In this document: in pieces, positions 34,728-43,364 of the stretch
Numbering within the stretch: the stretch's first letter is position 1
Layout: each line of letters starts with the position of its first letter
Assembly (NCBI GenBank): GCA_937926175.1
Contig: CALANV010000044.1
Span: 186,001-250,000 of the forward strand
DNA length: 64,000 nucleotides
Direction: 5' to 3'
Source: an uncultured Rhodospirillales bacterium
GTDB lineage: Bacteria; Pseudomonadota; Alphaproteobacteria; CACIAM-22H2
Notes under the pieces: model-generated
Seen by the model: the letters and a program-made list of their open reading frames with translations, nothing else
Told to the model about the DNA's origin: nothing
The model's database searches: none
Made by a program: the position numbers and the translations under genes

Positions 34728-35465
34728 ATGTCGGAGCCGAAGACGCTGATTCTGACCGGCGCGAGCCGGGGTATCGGCCATGCGACGGTCGCGCGGTTCA
34801 GTGCGGCCGGCTGGCGCATCTTCACCTGCTCGCGCGAGGACGTTCCGGCCGAATGCCGGCGGGATCCCAATTGGGTCCACCACATACCGACCGACCTTGC
34901 CGATCCCGAAAGCCGGCGGAAATTCATCGCGGAAGTGAACGCCCGTCTGGATGGCGCGCCGGTACATGCCTTGGTGAACAATGCTGGCGTGTCGCCGAAG
35001 ACGCCGTACAAGGAACGGCTCGGCGTCCTGCACGGCGAAATCGACGGATGGCGGTACGTTTTCGAGCTCAACTTCTATGCTGCGCTCGAACTGGCGCGCG
35101 GGTTTGCCTCGGGCCTTGCCAAGGCGCGCGGTGCGATCGTCAACGTGACTTCGATCGCCGGGCATGCGGTCCATCCCTTCGCCGGATCGGCGTATTCGAC
35201 GTCGAAGGCGGCCCTGTCCGCACTGACGCGCGAGATGGCGGTCGAGTTCGCGCAGATCGGCGTGCGGGTCAACGCGGTTGCGCCTGGCGAGATTCAGACG
35301 GAGATGATCGGCGCCGAATACGAACCGCTGATCACGCGCATTCCGATGCATCGCATGGGCACGCCGGCGGAGGTGGCGGGGGTGATCTTTCAGCTCTGCA
35401 GCCCGGATTTCGCCTATGTGACCGGGACCGAGATCTTCATTACCGGCGGTCAGCACCTTTTTTGA
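34728..35465 (+). CDS. Short-chain dehydrogenase/reductase
   Basis: 245 residues of the classical SDR type. The cofactor motif is TGASRGIGHATVARF, followed by NNAGVSPK (NNAG). The catalytic Ser-Tyr-Lys set is NVTSIAGHAVHP with YSTSKAALSAL. VNAVAPGEIQTEM is the family post-active-site block. The residues after the first beta strand (CSREDVP) do not settle NADH versus NADPH. Substrate unknown. A strong hairpin lies downstream. Confidence 0.88.
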   Translation: MSEPKTLILTGASRGIGHATVARFSAAGWRIFTCSREDVPAECRRDPNWVHHIPTDLADPESRRKFIAEVNARLDGAPVHALVNNAGVSPKTPYKERLGVLHGEIDGWRYVFELNFYAALELARGFASGLAKARGAIVNVTSIAGHAVHPFAGSAYSTSKAALSALTREMAVEFAQIGVRVNAVAPGEIQTEMIGAEYEPLITRIPMHRMGTPAEVAGVIFQLCSPDFAYVTGTEIFITGGQHLF

Positions 35466-35512
35466 AAGGGCGTGTCAGCCGCGCTCGTTGAAGCGGCCTG
35501 GAGCTGCCAGGA

Positions 35513-35550
35513 GTCGGGCGCTTTCCGGTTGTGTCCGGAAGGCGCCCGAC
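35513..35550. terminator. Long hairpin between convergent genes, probable bidirectional terminator
   Basis: Two 16-base arms (35513-35528 and 35535-35550) pair with a single G-T wobble around the loop TTGTGT; the arms read GTCGGGCGCTTTCCGG and CCGGAAGGCGCCCGAC. It sits between the SDR gene ending at 35465 and aapM ending at 35629. No T run follows on either strand, so termination is inferred from stem strength and position. Confidence 0.5.
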
Positions 35551-35628
35551 CGTGCTGAACCGTTCGGTTGGAAGGTTGCCGACCGGCTTCCAGCCGCACA
35601 TCGAAGTTCGACGCGGTCGGAGACGCGG

Positions 35629-36777
35629 TCAGCGGCTTTCGCTGGCGCCGAGATCCGCCTCGAGCCTTTGGCTGAAGCGGGACATCGTGAAGCAGATGAC
35701 GAAATAGATGAGGCCGCAGAAAAGGAACGCCTCGATCGCGAAGCCCTGCCAGGCAGGCTCCATCGCCGACATCTTTCCCGCACCCAGCAGGTCGAAGATG
35801 CCGATGACGAGGACGAGGCTGGTATCCTTGACGATGGCGATGAAGGTGTTCACGAGCGGCGCGATGACGATGCGCAGGGCCTGCGGCAGTACGATCAGCC
35901 TGATCTTGTTCCAATAGCTCAAACCCAGGGCGTCGGCGGCTTCGTATTGTCCTTTGGGCACCGCCTGCAGACCGCCGCGCACGACCTCTGCAAGATAGGC
36001 GGCGGCGAACAGGGTAATGGCGATTTGCGCCCGTAGCAGCTTGTCGAGCGTCATTCCGTCAGGAAGGAAGAGCGGCAGCACCACGCTGGCCATGAACAGC
36101 AGCGAGATGAGCGGCACACCGCGGATGAACTCGACATAGACGACGCAGAGGACGCGGATCGCGGGGAGGCTCGAACGTCGGCCGAGCGCGATGAGGACGG
36201 CCAGCGGAAAGGCAGACACCAGGCCGAACGTGGCAAGGATCAGTGTGATCACCAGCCCGCCCCAGCGTTCGGTTGGGACCAGGGAAAGGCCGCCGATGCC
36301 GCCCCACATCAGCAGGCCGACTGCGGTCGCACCGACGACCCAGATGACAGCCAGTGTTTTGCCCCACAAACGGCGCCAAGTCGTGGCCGCGTAGAGGGCG
36401 GCAAAGACGAGGACGCAAAGCGCCGGCCGCCAGTGCTCTTCATAGGGATAGGTGCCGAAGAGAATGAAGCGATACTTTTCGGCAACGATCGCCCAGCAGG
36501 CACCGGCCTCCGGCGCGCGGCAGGCGCTGGTGTCGGCTCCCTCGGCACCTGACGGCACCTGCCAGACGGCGCTGGCGAAGGCCCAGTCCACCAGGGCGAG
36601 GCCGACGCGGGCGCCCAAGTAGCAAAGGGCGAGCGTGATCGCCGTGGACAGCCAGGAATAGAAGAGGTTGGCGCGCAGCCAAGCCAGCGCGGCGCCAAAC
36701 CGTTTCTTGGCGGTCCCTTCGGTGGCAAACCGTCTCTCGGCGGCCAGCGCGGCGGTGCCTTCGGAAGCACGGGCCAT
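35629..36777 (-). CDS. aapM: Amino-acid ABC transporter permease, AapM/BztC type
   Basis: 382 residues from ATG 36777. An N-terminal cytoplasmic stretch is followed by an isolated helix and, in the last 220 residues, the His/Glu/Arg-type amino-acid permease core: GGLVITLILATFGLVSAFP, EFIRGVPLISLLFM, and the EAA loop EAADALGLSYWNKIRLIVLPQALR. The large extra segment with CRAPEAGACWAIVAEKYRF is typical of AapM/BztC rather than small HisM-like permeases. It is 2 bp after aapQ. Confidence 0.92.
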   Translation of the reverse strand: MARASEGTAALAAERRFATEGTAKKRFGAALAWLRANLFYSWLSTAITLALCYLGARVGLALVDWAFASAVWQVPSGAEGADTSACRAPEAGACWAIVAEKYRFILFGTYPYEEHWRPALCVLVFAALYAATTWRRLWGKTLAVIWVVGATAVGLLMWGGIGGLSLVPTERWGGLVITLILATFGLVSAFPLAVLIALGRRSSLPAIRVLCVVYVEFIRGVPLISLLFMASVVLPLFLPDGMTLDKLLRAQIAITLFAAAYLAEVVRGGLQAVPKGQYEAADALGLSYWNKIRLIVLPQALRIVIAPLVNTFIAIVKDTSLVLVIGIFDLLGAGKMSAMEPAWQGFAIEAFLFCGLIYFVICFTMSRFSQRLEADLGASESR

Positions 36778-36779
36778 CT

Positions 36780-37988
36780 TCAGCGCTCCGCCCAGGCGGT
36801 CCGCCTGTTGTACCAGTTCATGAACAGGCTGATCGAAAGACTGATCGTGAGATAGACCGCCATGACGATCGCGATCCCCTCGATGGCCTGTCCTGTCTGG
36901 TTGATCGTCGTGTTGGCGACGGAGACGATATCCTGGAAGCCGATCGCGACCGCGAGCGAGGAGTTCTTCGTGAGATTGAGATACTGGTTGATGAGGGGTG
37001 GAATGATCACCCGTAGCGCTTGCGGCAGCACGATCTTGCGCAGGATCAGGCTCCTGGGGAGGCCGAGGGCCTGGGCCGCCTCCCATTGTCCCTTGCGCAC
37101 GGAAAGCACGCCTGCGCGCACGATCTCGGCGATGAACGCGGCCGTGTAGAGCACCAGGCCGAGTAGCAGGGCAAAGTATTCGGGCGACAGGCTGACGCCG
37201 CCGCGGAAATTGAACCCGCGAAGCTCCGGCCAAACGGTCGAGAGAGGCGCATCCGTCGCGATCGCAGCGAGGGTTGGGAGACCTGCGATCAGGACGAGCG
37301 CCACAGGGGCAATGCGGCGTGGCTGCCCGTCCTTCGCCTGGCGCCATCGTGCCCAGCGGCCGTAGGCGAACGTGCCCGCCACACCCAGTGCCAGCGCCGC
37401 TAGACACCAGCCATGCGCAGGCGCCCATTCGAGGATCGGCAGCACCAATCCGCGATTCGAAAGATAGATGCCGGCGAGCGGATTGAGCGCCGCGCGCGGC
37501 GGGGGTAGCGCCTGCAACAACGCGTATATCAGCAGCAGGTGCAAGAGCAGCGGCAGGTTGCGGAGCGCCTCGACATAGACTGCCGCGAACTTCGCCAGCA
37601 GCCAGTTGCGCGACAGCCGCGCAAGGCCGATCGCCGTACCGAGAATGGTCGCCAGCAGGATGCCCGATACGGCGACGCGCAGCGTGTTCAGCGAGCCGAC
37701 CAGCAGCGCCCGGAAATACGTGTCGGTGGGGGCATAGCTGATCAGGTGCTCGCCGATGGGCAGACCGGACTCGCTGCCGAGAAAGCCGAAGCCGCTCGCG
37801 ATGCGGCGACTCATGAGATTCTGATGCGTGTTGACCGCGAGCCAGCCGACGGCAACCAAGACGGCACCGACGACGAGAACCTGCCACACGACGCCGCGCA
37901 ACGCGGGATCGCGCCAGGACCAGCGTCGTCCCGGCCTTTTTGTCCGCAGGGCCTGTGTGGTCCGATCGTGGAGCCTGGTCGCGGTCAT
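36780..37988 (-). CDS. aapQ: Amino-acid ABC transporter permease, AapQ/BztB type
   Basis: 402 residues from ATG 37988. Helices include WQVLVVGAVLVAVGWLAV near the N-terminus, GSLNTLRVAVSGILLATILG in the core, and the EAA loop AAQALGLPRSLILRKIVLPQ followed by ALRVIIPPLINQYLNL. The AapQ-type insert (YEWA-like region, VLPILEWAPAHGWCLAALALG) is present. It should pair with AapM. Between it and the binding-protein gene aapJ stands a D-cysteine desulfhydrase-like gene, an unusual insertion in aapJQMP order. Confidence 0.92.
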   Translation of the reverse strand: MTATRLHDRTTQALRTKRPGRRWSWRDPALRGVVWQVLVVGAVLVAVGWLAVNTHQNLMSRRIASGFGFLGSESGLPIGEHLISYAPTDTYFRALLVGSLNTLRVAVSGILLATILGTAIGLARLSRNWLLAKFAAVYVEALRNLPLLLHLLLIYALLQALPPPRAALNPLAGIYLSNRGLVLPILEWAPAHGWCLAALALGVAGTFAYGRWARWRQAKDGQPRRIAPVALVLIAGLPTLAAIATDAPLSTVWPELRGFNFRGGVSLSPEYFALLLGLVLYTAAFIAEIVRAGVLSVRKGQWEAAQALGLPRSLILRKIVLPQALRVIIPPLINQYLNLTKNSSLAVAIGFQDIVSVANTTINQTGQAIEGIAIVMAVYLTISLSISLFMNWYNRRTAWAER

Positions 37989-38028
37989 GTAAGCCTCGCG
38001 GACGCTTCCACGGGCGCAGGAGCCGCGC

Positions 38029-39069
38029 TCATGCGATGCCGAGCGCGGTTGCTCCGGTCTCTTCTGCCTCAGCGGTCAATCCCAGCGCCGCAGGATAGGC
38101 GAAGAGGCCCGCGCTTCCACCGGTATGCCAGAAGACGATGTTGCGCGAGGCGGCATGGCGTCCTGCCCTTATTCTGGCAATGAGACCGGCCATGGCCTTG
38201 CCCGTGTAGACGGGGTCGAGCAGGAGCCCCTCGCAACGGGCGACCAGCTTGACCGCCTCCACCATTGCGGTGGTCGGCTGGCCATAGCCCTCACCCACAT
38301 AGTCGGAGTCGACGCGCACGGCCTGCGGATCGACGGTCACCTCGGGCAAGGCGTAGGCGGCCGTTTCCTGCGCAATGGCCAGCACGATGGCCTCCAGCTC
38401 CTGTCGCGGCTTTCCCACGCTCACGCCGAGCACGGGCACGGGCTGCCTGCGGGCGGCCAAGCCGACCAGCAGCCCCGCCTGCGTCCCCGCGCTGCCGGTG
38501 GGGTGGACGATCTCGTCGATGGTGAGGTCCATCGCCGCCGCCTGATCGAGCAACTCGGCCGCAGCCTCCACGTAGCCGAGGGCGCCGATGGCGTTCGAGC
38601 CACCGGTCGGGATGACGTATGGCTGGCGCCCGGCGGCGCGCAGCGCCTCGGCGGTCGCTGCGCTGAGCGCGCGCATGTCGGTTCCGGCCGGCACGATCCT
38701 CGTTTGCGCGGCGAAGAGGCGGTCGAGGAACAGGTTGCCGCTACGCTTGAATGTCGGGTCGCAGGCACCGCGGTCTTCGAGCAGTGCCACCAGCTCGAGG
38801 CCGAGCTTCGCGCAAAACGCCGCGGTCTGGCGCACATGGTTCGACTGGACGGCCCCGGTGGTGATGACGACATCGGCCTTGGCCCGCAGCGCGTCGGCGA
38901 GGAGAAACTCCAGCTTCCTCACCTTGTTGCCTCCCGTTGCGAGGCCGGTGCAGTCGTCGCGCTTGATCCAGATGCGCGGGCCGCCGAGCAAGGCGCTGAG
39001 CCGGTCCAACGGTTCCAGCGGGGTAGGCAGATGCGCAACACGCAGCCGCGGAAATCGGTCGCTGATCAT
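38029..39069 (-). CDS. D-cysteine desulfhydrase / ACC deaminase-family PLP enzyme
   Basis: 346 residues. Fold-type II PLP enzyme with RLSALLGGPRIWIKRDDCTG and the Schiff-base Lys in GGNKVRKLEFLL. Ser/Asn-rich VVITTGAVQSNHVRQTAAFC is the family substrate loop, and VHPTGSAGTQAGLLVG the phosphate-binding loop. The family splits D-cysteine to pyruvate, sulfide and ammonia, or deaminates ACC; motif reading alone does not separate them. Its position inside the aap genes suggests the imported substrate is a D- or sulfur amino acid. Confidence 0.87.
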   Translation of the reverse strand: MISDRFPRLRVAHLPTPLEPLDRLSALLGGPRIWIKRDDCTGLATGGNKVRKLEFLLADALRAKADVVITTGAVQSNHVRQTAAFCAKLGLELVALLEDRGACDPTFKRSGNLFLDRLFAAQTRIVPAGTDMRALSAATAEALRAAGRQPYVIPTGGSNAIGALGYVEAAAELLDQAAAMDLTIDEIVHPTGSAGTQAGLLVGLAARRQPVPVLGVSVGKPRQELEAIVLAIAQETAAYALPEVTVDPQAVRVDSDYVGEGYGQPTTAMVEAVKLVARCEGLLLDPVYTGKAMAGLIARIRAGRHAASRNIVFWHTGGSAGLFAYPAALGLTAEAEETGATALGIA

Positions 39070-39175
39070 GTCCTGCTTTCTTGCCCGGAGGTCGGGCGGG
39101 GGCGATGTATCGGTGTCGAGCCTATTGGGAAGTTTGCGGCCGGCTTGCGACAGCCGGCCGCCTTCTCCCAGCGAT

Positions 39176-40204
39176 CTAGCGCATCGGCAATGCGTAGATC
39201 AGGCCCCCCTTGGTCCACTGTTCATTGAGGCCGCGCGGCAGGCCCAGCGGACTGTTGCGTCCGAGATTCCGCTCGAACATCTCGCCGTAGTTGCCGACTG
39301 CCTTGATCGCGTTAACCACCCACTTCGGGTCCAGTTTCAGCGCCTTGCCCAGCTCCGGCGTCACGCCCAGCAGCCGGCGCAGATCGGCGTCGTTGGTGGA
39401 TGCCGCGATCTGTTCGACGTTCGCCGCGGTAATGCCGCTTTCCTCGGCCTGAAAGAGGGCGTTCACGTACCAGCGGACCACGTCGTACCATTCGTCGTCG
39501 CCACGGCGCACGAAGGGGCCGTAGGGCTCCTTGGACAGGCGTTCGTCCAGGATCTTCCAGGCACTGGGATCCTCCATCGAGAGCCTCACGGCCGCCAGGT
39601 TGCCGACGTCTGAACCGAAGCTGTCGCAGCGGCCGGCCTTCAGCGCGTCGCGCGCCTGCTCGGAGCGCTCGAACACCACCGGCGTGAAACTGAGATTGTT
39701 GCGGCGGAAGAAGTCGGCAGTGATCTGCTCGTTGGTGGTTCCCTGGAGCAGGCAGATGGTGGCCCCGTCCAACTCGACCGCCTTGTTGATGCCTGAGCTG
39801 GCGGCAACCATGAAGCTGTGGCCGTCGTAGAAGTACGGCGTGATCGCCCTCAGCCCCAGGGTGACGTCGCGCAGCATGGTCTCGGTACTGTTGCGGAACA
39901 GCACGTCGACCTCACCGGAGGTGACTGCCGTGAACCGTGTCGAGGGCGTCAGCGGCACGAAACGGACCTTCTGCGGGTCGCCGAAGAGCGCCGCGGCAAG
40001 GCCGCGGCAGAGATCGACGTCCAGCCCTTTCCACTCGCCGCGCTCGTTGGGATAGCTGAAGCCGATGAAGCCGGTATTGATGCCGCAGACGAGTTCTCCC
40101 CGGGCGAGAACCGCGTCCATCGTGGCGCCGGCTTTGGCCGGCGGTGCCGCCCAGAGAAGCGTGAAAACAGCCGTGGCAACAGCCGAAATTGTGCGCCTAA
40201 ACAT
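39176..40204 (-). CDS. aapJ: Amino-acid ABC transporter periplasmic binding protein, AapJ type
   Basis: 342 residues from ATG 40204. Signal peptide of about 26 residues ending near AKA. The mature part begins LARGELVCGINTGFIGFSYPN, then WKGLDVDLCRGLAAALFGD, the Aap/Bzt signature, and FVPLTPSTRFTAVTSGEVDVL. The C-terminus GLMYALP-like motif reads GGLIYALPM, a mark of AapJ proteins. These receptors bind a broad range of amino acids. First gene of the minus-strand set, divergent from a LysR regulator. Confidence 0.92.
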   Translation of the reverse strand: MFRRTISAVATAVFTLLWAAPPAKAGATMDAVLARGELVCGINTGFIGFSYPNERGEWKGLDVDLCRGLAAALFGDPQKVRFVPLTPSTRFTAVTSGEVDVLFRNSTETMLRDVTLGLRAITPYFYDGHSFMVAASSGINKAVELDGATICLLQGTTNEQITADFFRRNNLSFTPVVFERSEQARDALKAGRCDSFGSDVGNLAAVRLSMEDPSAWKILDERLSKEPYGPFVRRGDDEWYDVVRWYVNALFQAEESGITAANVEQIAASTNDADLRRLLGVTPELGKALKLDPKWVVNAIKAVGNYGEMFERNLGRNSPLGLPRGLNEQWTKGGLIYALPMR

Positions 40205-40387
40205 TGTTTGCCCCCTGTAGTTTCGAGCCGTCGATCAGGCGGCGGCTGCCTTCCCGGGCGCGATCCTGGCGTTGATTGCACCTTTCTTTCGGGCCGTTGG
40301 CGCCGCGCCCTGATACAGCCTGTACTGTCCCCCGGACGGTCACGCTGCGATTGTTAAACAGCGGCAAATACAGGGAAAAGCGATTGA

Positions 40388-40408
40388 TTCTCATTTCATT
40401 CTTGAGAA
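40388..40408. promoter_or_regulatory. Candidate LysR-type operator between aapJ and lysR
   Basis: TTCTCA-N9-TGAGAA is a 6+6 perfect inverted repeat in the 214-bp divergent intergenic region, 10 bp before the first possible LysR start. It has the size of a LysR box (T-N11-A-like interrupted dyad). Binding would be expected to control the regulator itself and perhaps the aap genes. Confidence 0.4.
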
Positions 40409-40418
40409 AATTTCACAA

Positions 40419-41381
40419 ATGGCACGGGAAAATGCGATGAGGGGAATCGGCTCGATCTCTCAGTTGATCGCCTTCGCGAAGATCGCGGAGACGGGCAGCC
40501 TGACGAAGGCGGCGCGCGAGCTGAACGTGACCCCCTCGGCGGTCAGCAAATCGCTTTCCCAGCTCGAGGATCGCCTGGGCGTTTTGCTGGTGAAGCGCAC
40601 GACGCGCAGCCTGTCGCTGACCGATCAGGGATACGCCTTCTTCGAGCACGCCCGCACGCTGCTGGAGGAGATCGAGCGGGCGATCGAGGAGACCAACCGC
40701 TTCAGGACGCGTCTCGAAGGCACGCTGCGCATTACCAGTTCTATCGCCTTCGGTCTGTCGCAGCTCCAGCCGCTCATTGCGCGCTATATGGAAGCCCACC
40801 CCCACGTGACGATCGTCCTGTCGCTGGACGACCGCTTCGTGAACCTCGCCGAGGAACAATTCGACGTGGCGGTGCGCGTGACTGCTGCCAGCGACTGGGG
40901 CTACGCGGCCCGAAACCTTGGCCCGATCCGCTGGGTTTACTGCGCATCCCCGCGCTATCTGGAGGCCCGGGGGGAGCCGTTGCGGCCGAGCGACCTCGTG
41001 AACCACCGGTGTCTTGCCTACCCGGCCATGATGCCCAACGGCCTATGGTCGTTCCGCCGTGATGACCAGGTGGAGGAGATCAAGATCAACCCGGCGATGA
41101 TCTGCAACAGCAGCTCGGCGATCTTGCAGGCCGTGCTCAGCGGCCAGGGCATCGCCTGCCTTCCGACCTACGTGGCCTCCAAAAGCATCGTCGCAAAGGA
41201 AGTGTCGCTGGTGCTGCCGCAGTACCGCGCGGCCATGTCGCATACCCTCTATGCCATGTACTTCAAGAGCAAGCACGGCAATCCCGTCATCCGCAGCTTT
41301 CTCGACTTCATCGCCGGCGAGATCGGGGACAAGGCGCCTTGGGACATGGAGATCGAGCACGCGCTCGGCGTGGCGGTGTAG
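40419..41381 (+). CDS. LysR-family transcriptional regulator
   Basis: 320 residues from ATG 40419 (or ATG 40437, which gives the more typical start). The winged helix-turn-helix reads FAKIAETGSLTKAARELNVTP with SAVSKSLSQLEDRLGVLL and KRTTRSLSLTDQG. The C-terminal periplasmic-binding-like effector domain contains LRITSSIAFGLSQLQPL. It resembles the Rubisco-like/GcvA-type LysR group with VNHRCLAYP. It is divergent from the aapJ-dcyD-aapQ-aapM set, which it probably regulates. Confidence 0.9.
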   Translation: MARENAMRGIGSISQLIAFAKIAETGSLTKAARELNVTPSAVSKSLSQLEDRLGVLLVKRTTRSLSLTDQGYAFFEHARTLLEEIERAIEETNRFRTRLEGTLRITSSIAFGLSQLQPLIARYMEAHPHVTIVLSLDDRFVNLAEEQFDVAVRVTAASDWGYAARNLGPIRWVYCASPRYLEARGEPLRPSDLVNHRCLAYPAMMPNGLWSFRRDDQVEEIKINPAMICNSSSAILQAVLSGQGIACLPTYVASKSIVAKEVSLVLPQYRAAMSHTLYAMYFKSKHGNPVIRSFLDFIAGEIGDKAPWDMEIEHALGVAV

Positions 41382-41538
41382 ACAAGGCGCGCCGTCTGTG
41401 CGGTCCGCAAGCGGCAACGTGGGCAGCACGTCGACAATTTTTGTTTTGCGGTCTTGATTAATGCAAGCTGCCGTCCGGCGCGATTGCGCGACAGCTCGTC
41501 TACCGCGATCGATAGTGCGGTCGGTCAGGTTTCGACAC

Positions 41539-42636
41539 TCAAGACTGACACGACTTCTTGAAAGGCGCCGGATCCTCGCGTGGCAAGTCCTTGTTCGCGC
41601 GCGGCCAGGCGTGCAGTACCGCCTGAACGAAGGTGGCCAGCGGCACCGCGAAGAACGCGCCCCAGAATCCCCACAGGCCGCCGAAGAACAGGATGGCGAC
41701 GATCACGGCGACCGGGTGGAGATTCACTACCTCGCTCATGAGAAGCGGGTTGAGGACGTAGCCGTCCAGCATGTGGATCACCGTGTAGGCGGCGACCACG
41801 TAAACGAACTCGGCGCCGATGCCCCATTGAAAGTAGGCGACGGCGGCGACAGGCACGGTGACGACGGTCGCACCGACGAAGGGCAGCAGCGTCGACAGCC
41901 CGCTGAGCACCGCAAGCAGTGCCGCATACTGCAGCCCCATCAGGGCGAAGACGAGGTAGGTCACCACGCCGACGATCACGATTTCGAGCAGCTTGCCGCG
42001 GACGTAGTTGTCGATCTGCAACATCGTCTCGCGCCAAACCCGGATCGACAGGTCGCGTTCGCTCGGCAGCAGATCCGCCACCCAGGCCGCGATCCGGGAC
42101 TGGTCCCGCATGAAGAAGAAGACGAGGAACGGCACCAGCACCAGGTATATGGCGGCGGTGGCAAGCGCGCTGAGCGAGGAGACGGAATAGGCGAGGATAT
42201 GCTGGCTGGCCAAGAGCAGCTCGCGCTGAAGCTGCGCGATGGCGGCCTCGATCTGTTCGGCGGAAACGAGCTTCGGATACTGCTCCGGCAACTCGAGCAG
42301 GGCCTGGCGTGCGCTCGCCAGCATTGCCGGGAGCTGCGAGATCAGGTCGGTCGTCTGGCGGATCAGGATCGGCAGCAGCGCCGTCACTGTCAGCAGCAGC
42401 ACCGCCAGGAAGGCAATGAACACGGTCCATACGGCGATGCCACGCGGGACGCCGAAACGGCTCAAGCGGACAACCAGCCCGTGCAGCAGGTATGCGACGA
42501 CGATCCCGGCGATGATCGGCGCCATGATCCGTCCGAGCAGCGCGATCGCCACGGTCGCCACCAGCAGGAGCGCAACCAGGACGACGACCTGGGGGTCGGA
42601 GAACGTGCGGGCGAGCCAGTCGCGGATGAGCTGCAT
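41539..42636 (-). CDS. AI-2E family transporter (PerM/TqsA type)
   Basis: 365 residues with around eight hydrophobic segments, such as VVLVALLLVATVAIALLGR, PIIAGIVVAYLLHGLV and AVWTVFIAFLAVLLLTVTALL at the start and GGLWGFWGAFFAVPLATFV near the end. The PerM-type core SALATAAIYLVLVPFLVFFFMRDQSRI is present. The family was named for AI-2 export (TqsA), but many members are thought to be Na+/H+ antiporters. Substrate not assignable. Confidence 0.88.
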   Translation of the reverse strand: MQLIRDWLARTFSDPQVVVLVALLLVATVAIALLGRIMAPIIAGIVVAYLLHGLVVRLSRFGVPRGIAVWTVFIAFLAVLLLTVTALLPILIRQTTDLISQLPAMLASARQALLELPEQYPKLVSAEQIEAAIAQLQRELLLASQHILAYSVSSLSALATAAIYLVLVPFLVFFFMRDQSRIAAWVADLLPSERDLSIRVWRETMLQIDNYVRGKLLEIVIVGVVTYLVFALMGLQYAALLAVLSGLSTLLPFVGATVVTVPVAAVAYFQWGIGAEFVYVVAAYTVIHMLDGYVLNPLLMSEVVNLHPVAVIVAILFFGGLWGFWGAFFAVPLATFVQAVLHAWPRANKDLPREDPAPFKKSCQS

Positions 42637-42770
42637 ATCACCGTCGCGATGCGGACAGGAGATAAGGGCGGGCCTTATCCCTCGACAGGCTGGAGGGCAG
42701 TCCTCATGTTGAGCCTATTCGGCGCACGAGGGCAAGATCGGGGTGTCTCCAAATCTTCAAGTTCCCGGCG

Positions 42771-43331
42771 CTAGAGCGCCGCGCGCCGCTCCTTGTACCA
42801 GGCAAGGCGCTCTTCCGCCTGCGCGATGTCCTGCTTCAGCCAGTCGCCGAGCAGGTTGCCCTCCGCGTACTGCTGGCGCAGGTCGTTGAGGCGGGTGATC
42901 TCGGCGGTCGTCAGCTCGACGAGCATGTCGAGCTGGGCGCGTTGATCATGCACGGGCAGCAGATGAAGGAAGCGGAGCTTGAGCGCGATGACCAGTTTCG
43001 ACAGGTCGGTCAACGGCGTGCGCACCCGGCTCGTCAGCAGCTTGTGCAATGCGGCGCGCCCGGCATCGGTCAGCTGAACCTGGGTGTCGGCCGTCAGGCT
43101 TTGGCCGGGGGCGGCACGCGGCCCGATCGGCTCGATCAGGCCCTCATACCGCAGAAGCTCGATCGACGTGCCGAGGATGTCCAGCGTCGGTCCCAGCATG
43201 CGGCTGACGAAATGGCGCACCTCGACGGCGAGCTCGCCATAGTGCTTCGGCCCGGCGGACAGGATACCCAGAGACGCCAGGCGGACAGCTTCCGTCGGGA
43301 TGAGTGACTGGTCGCGGAACATCGGCATCAC
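42771..43331 (-). CDS. PadR-like winged-helix regulator
   Basis: Up to 186 residues; starts at 43331, 43328 or 43322 are in frame. The N-terminal half has AVRLASLGILSAGPKHYGELA and LDILGTSIELLRYEGLIEPIG with a following beta hairpin (VQLTDAGRAALHKLL), which fits the PadR winged helix. The C-terminal part is helical (LDMLVELTTAEITRLNDLRQQ and DWLKQDIAQAEERLAWYKE), like the PadR dimer domain. It ends the minus-strand polyamine-type transporter set, 33 bp after the last permease, so it may regulate it. Confidence 0.68.
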   Translation of the reverse strand: MMPMFRDQSLIPTEAVRLASLGILSAGPKHYGELAVEVRHFVSRMLGPTLDILGTSIELLRYEGLIEPIGPRAAPGQSLTADTQVQLTDAGRAALHKLLTSRVRTPLTDLSKLVIALKLRFLHLLPVHDQRAQLDMLVELTTAEITRLNDLRQQYAEGNLLGDWLKQDIAQAEERLAWYKERRAAL

Positions 43332-43364
43332 TCTACCATGTCTTGGGCGTCCGGTGCGGCGAAA

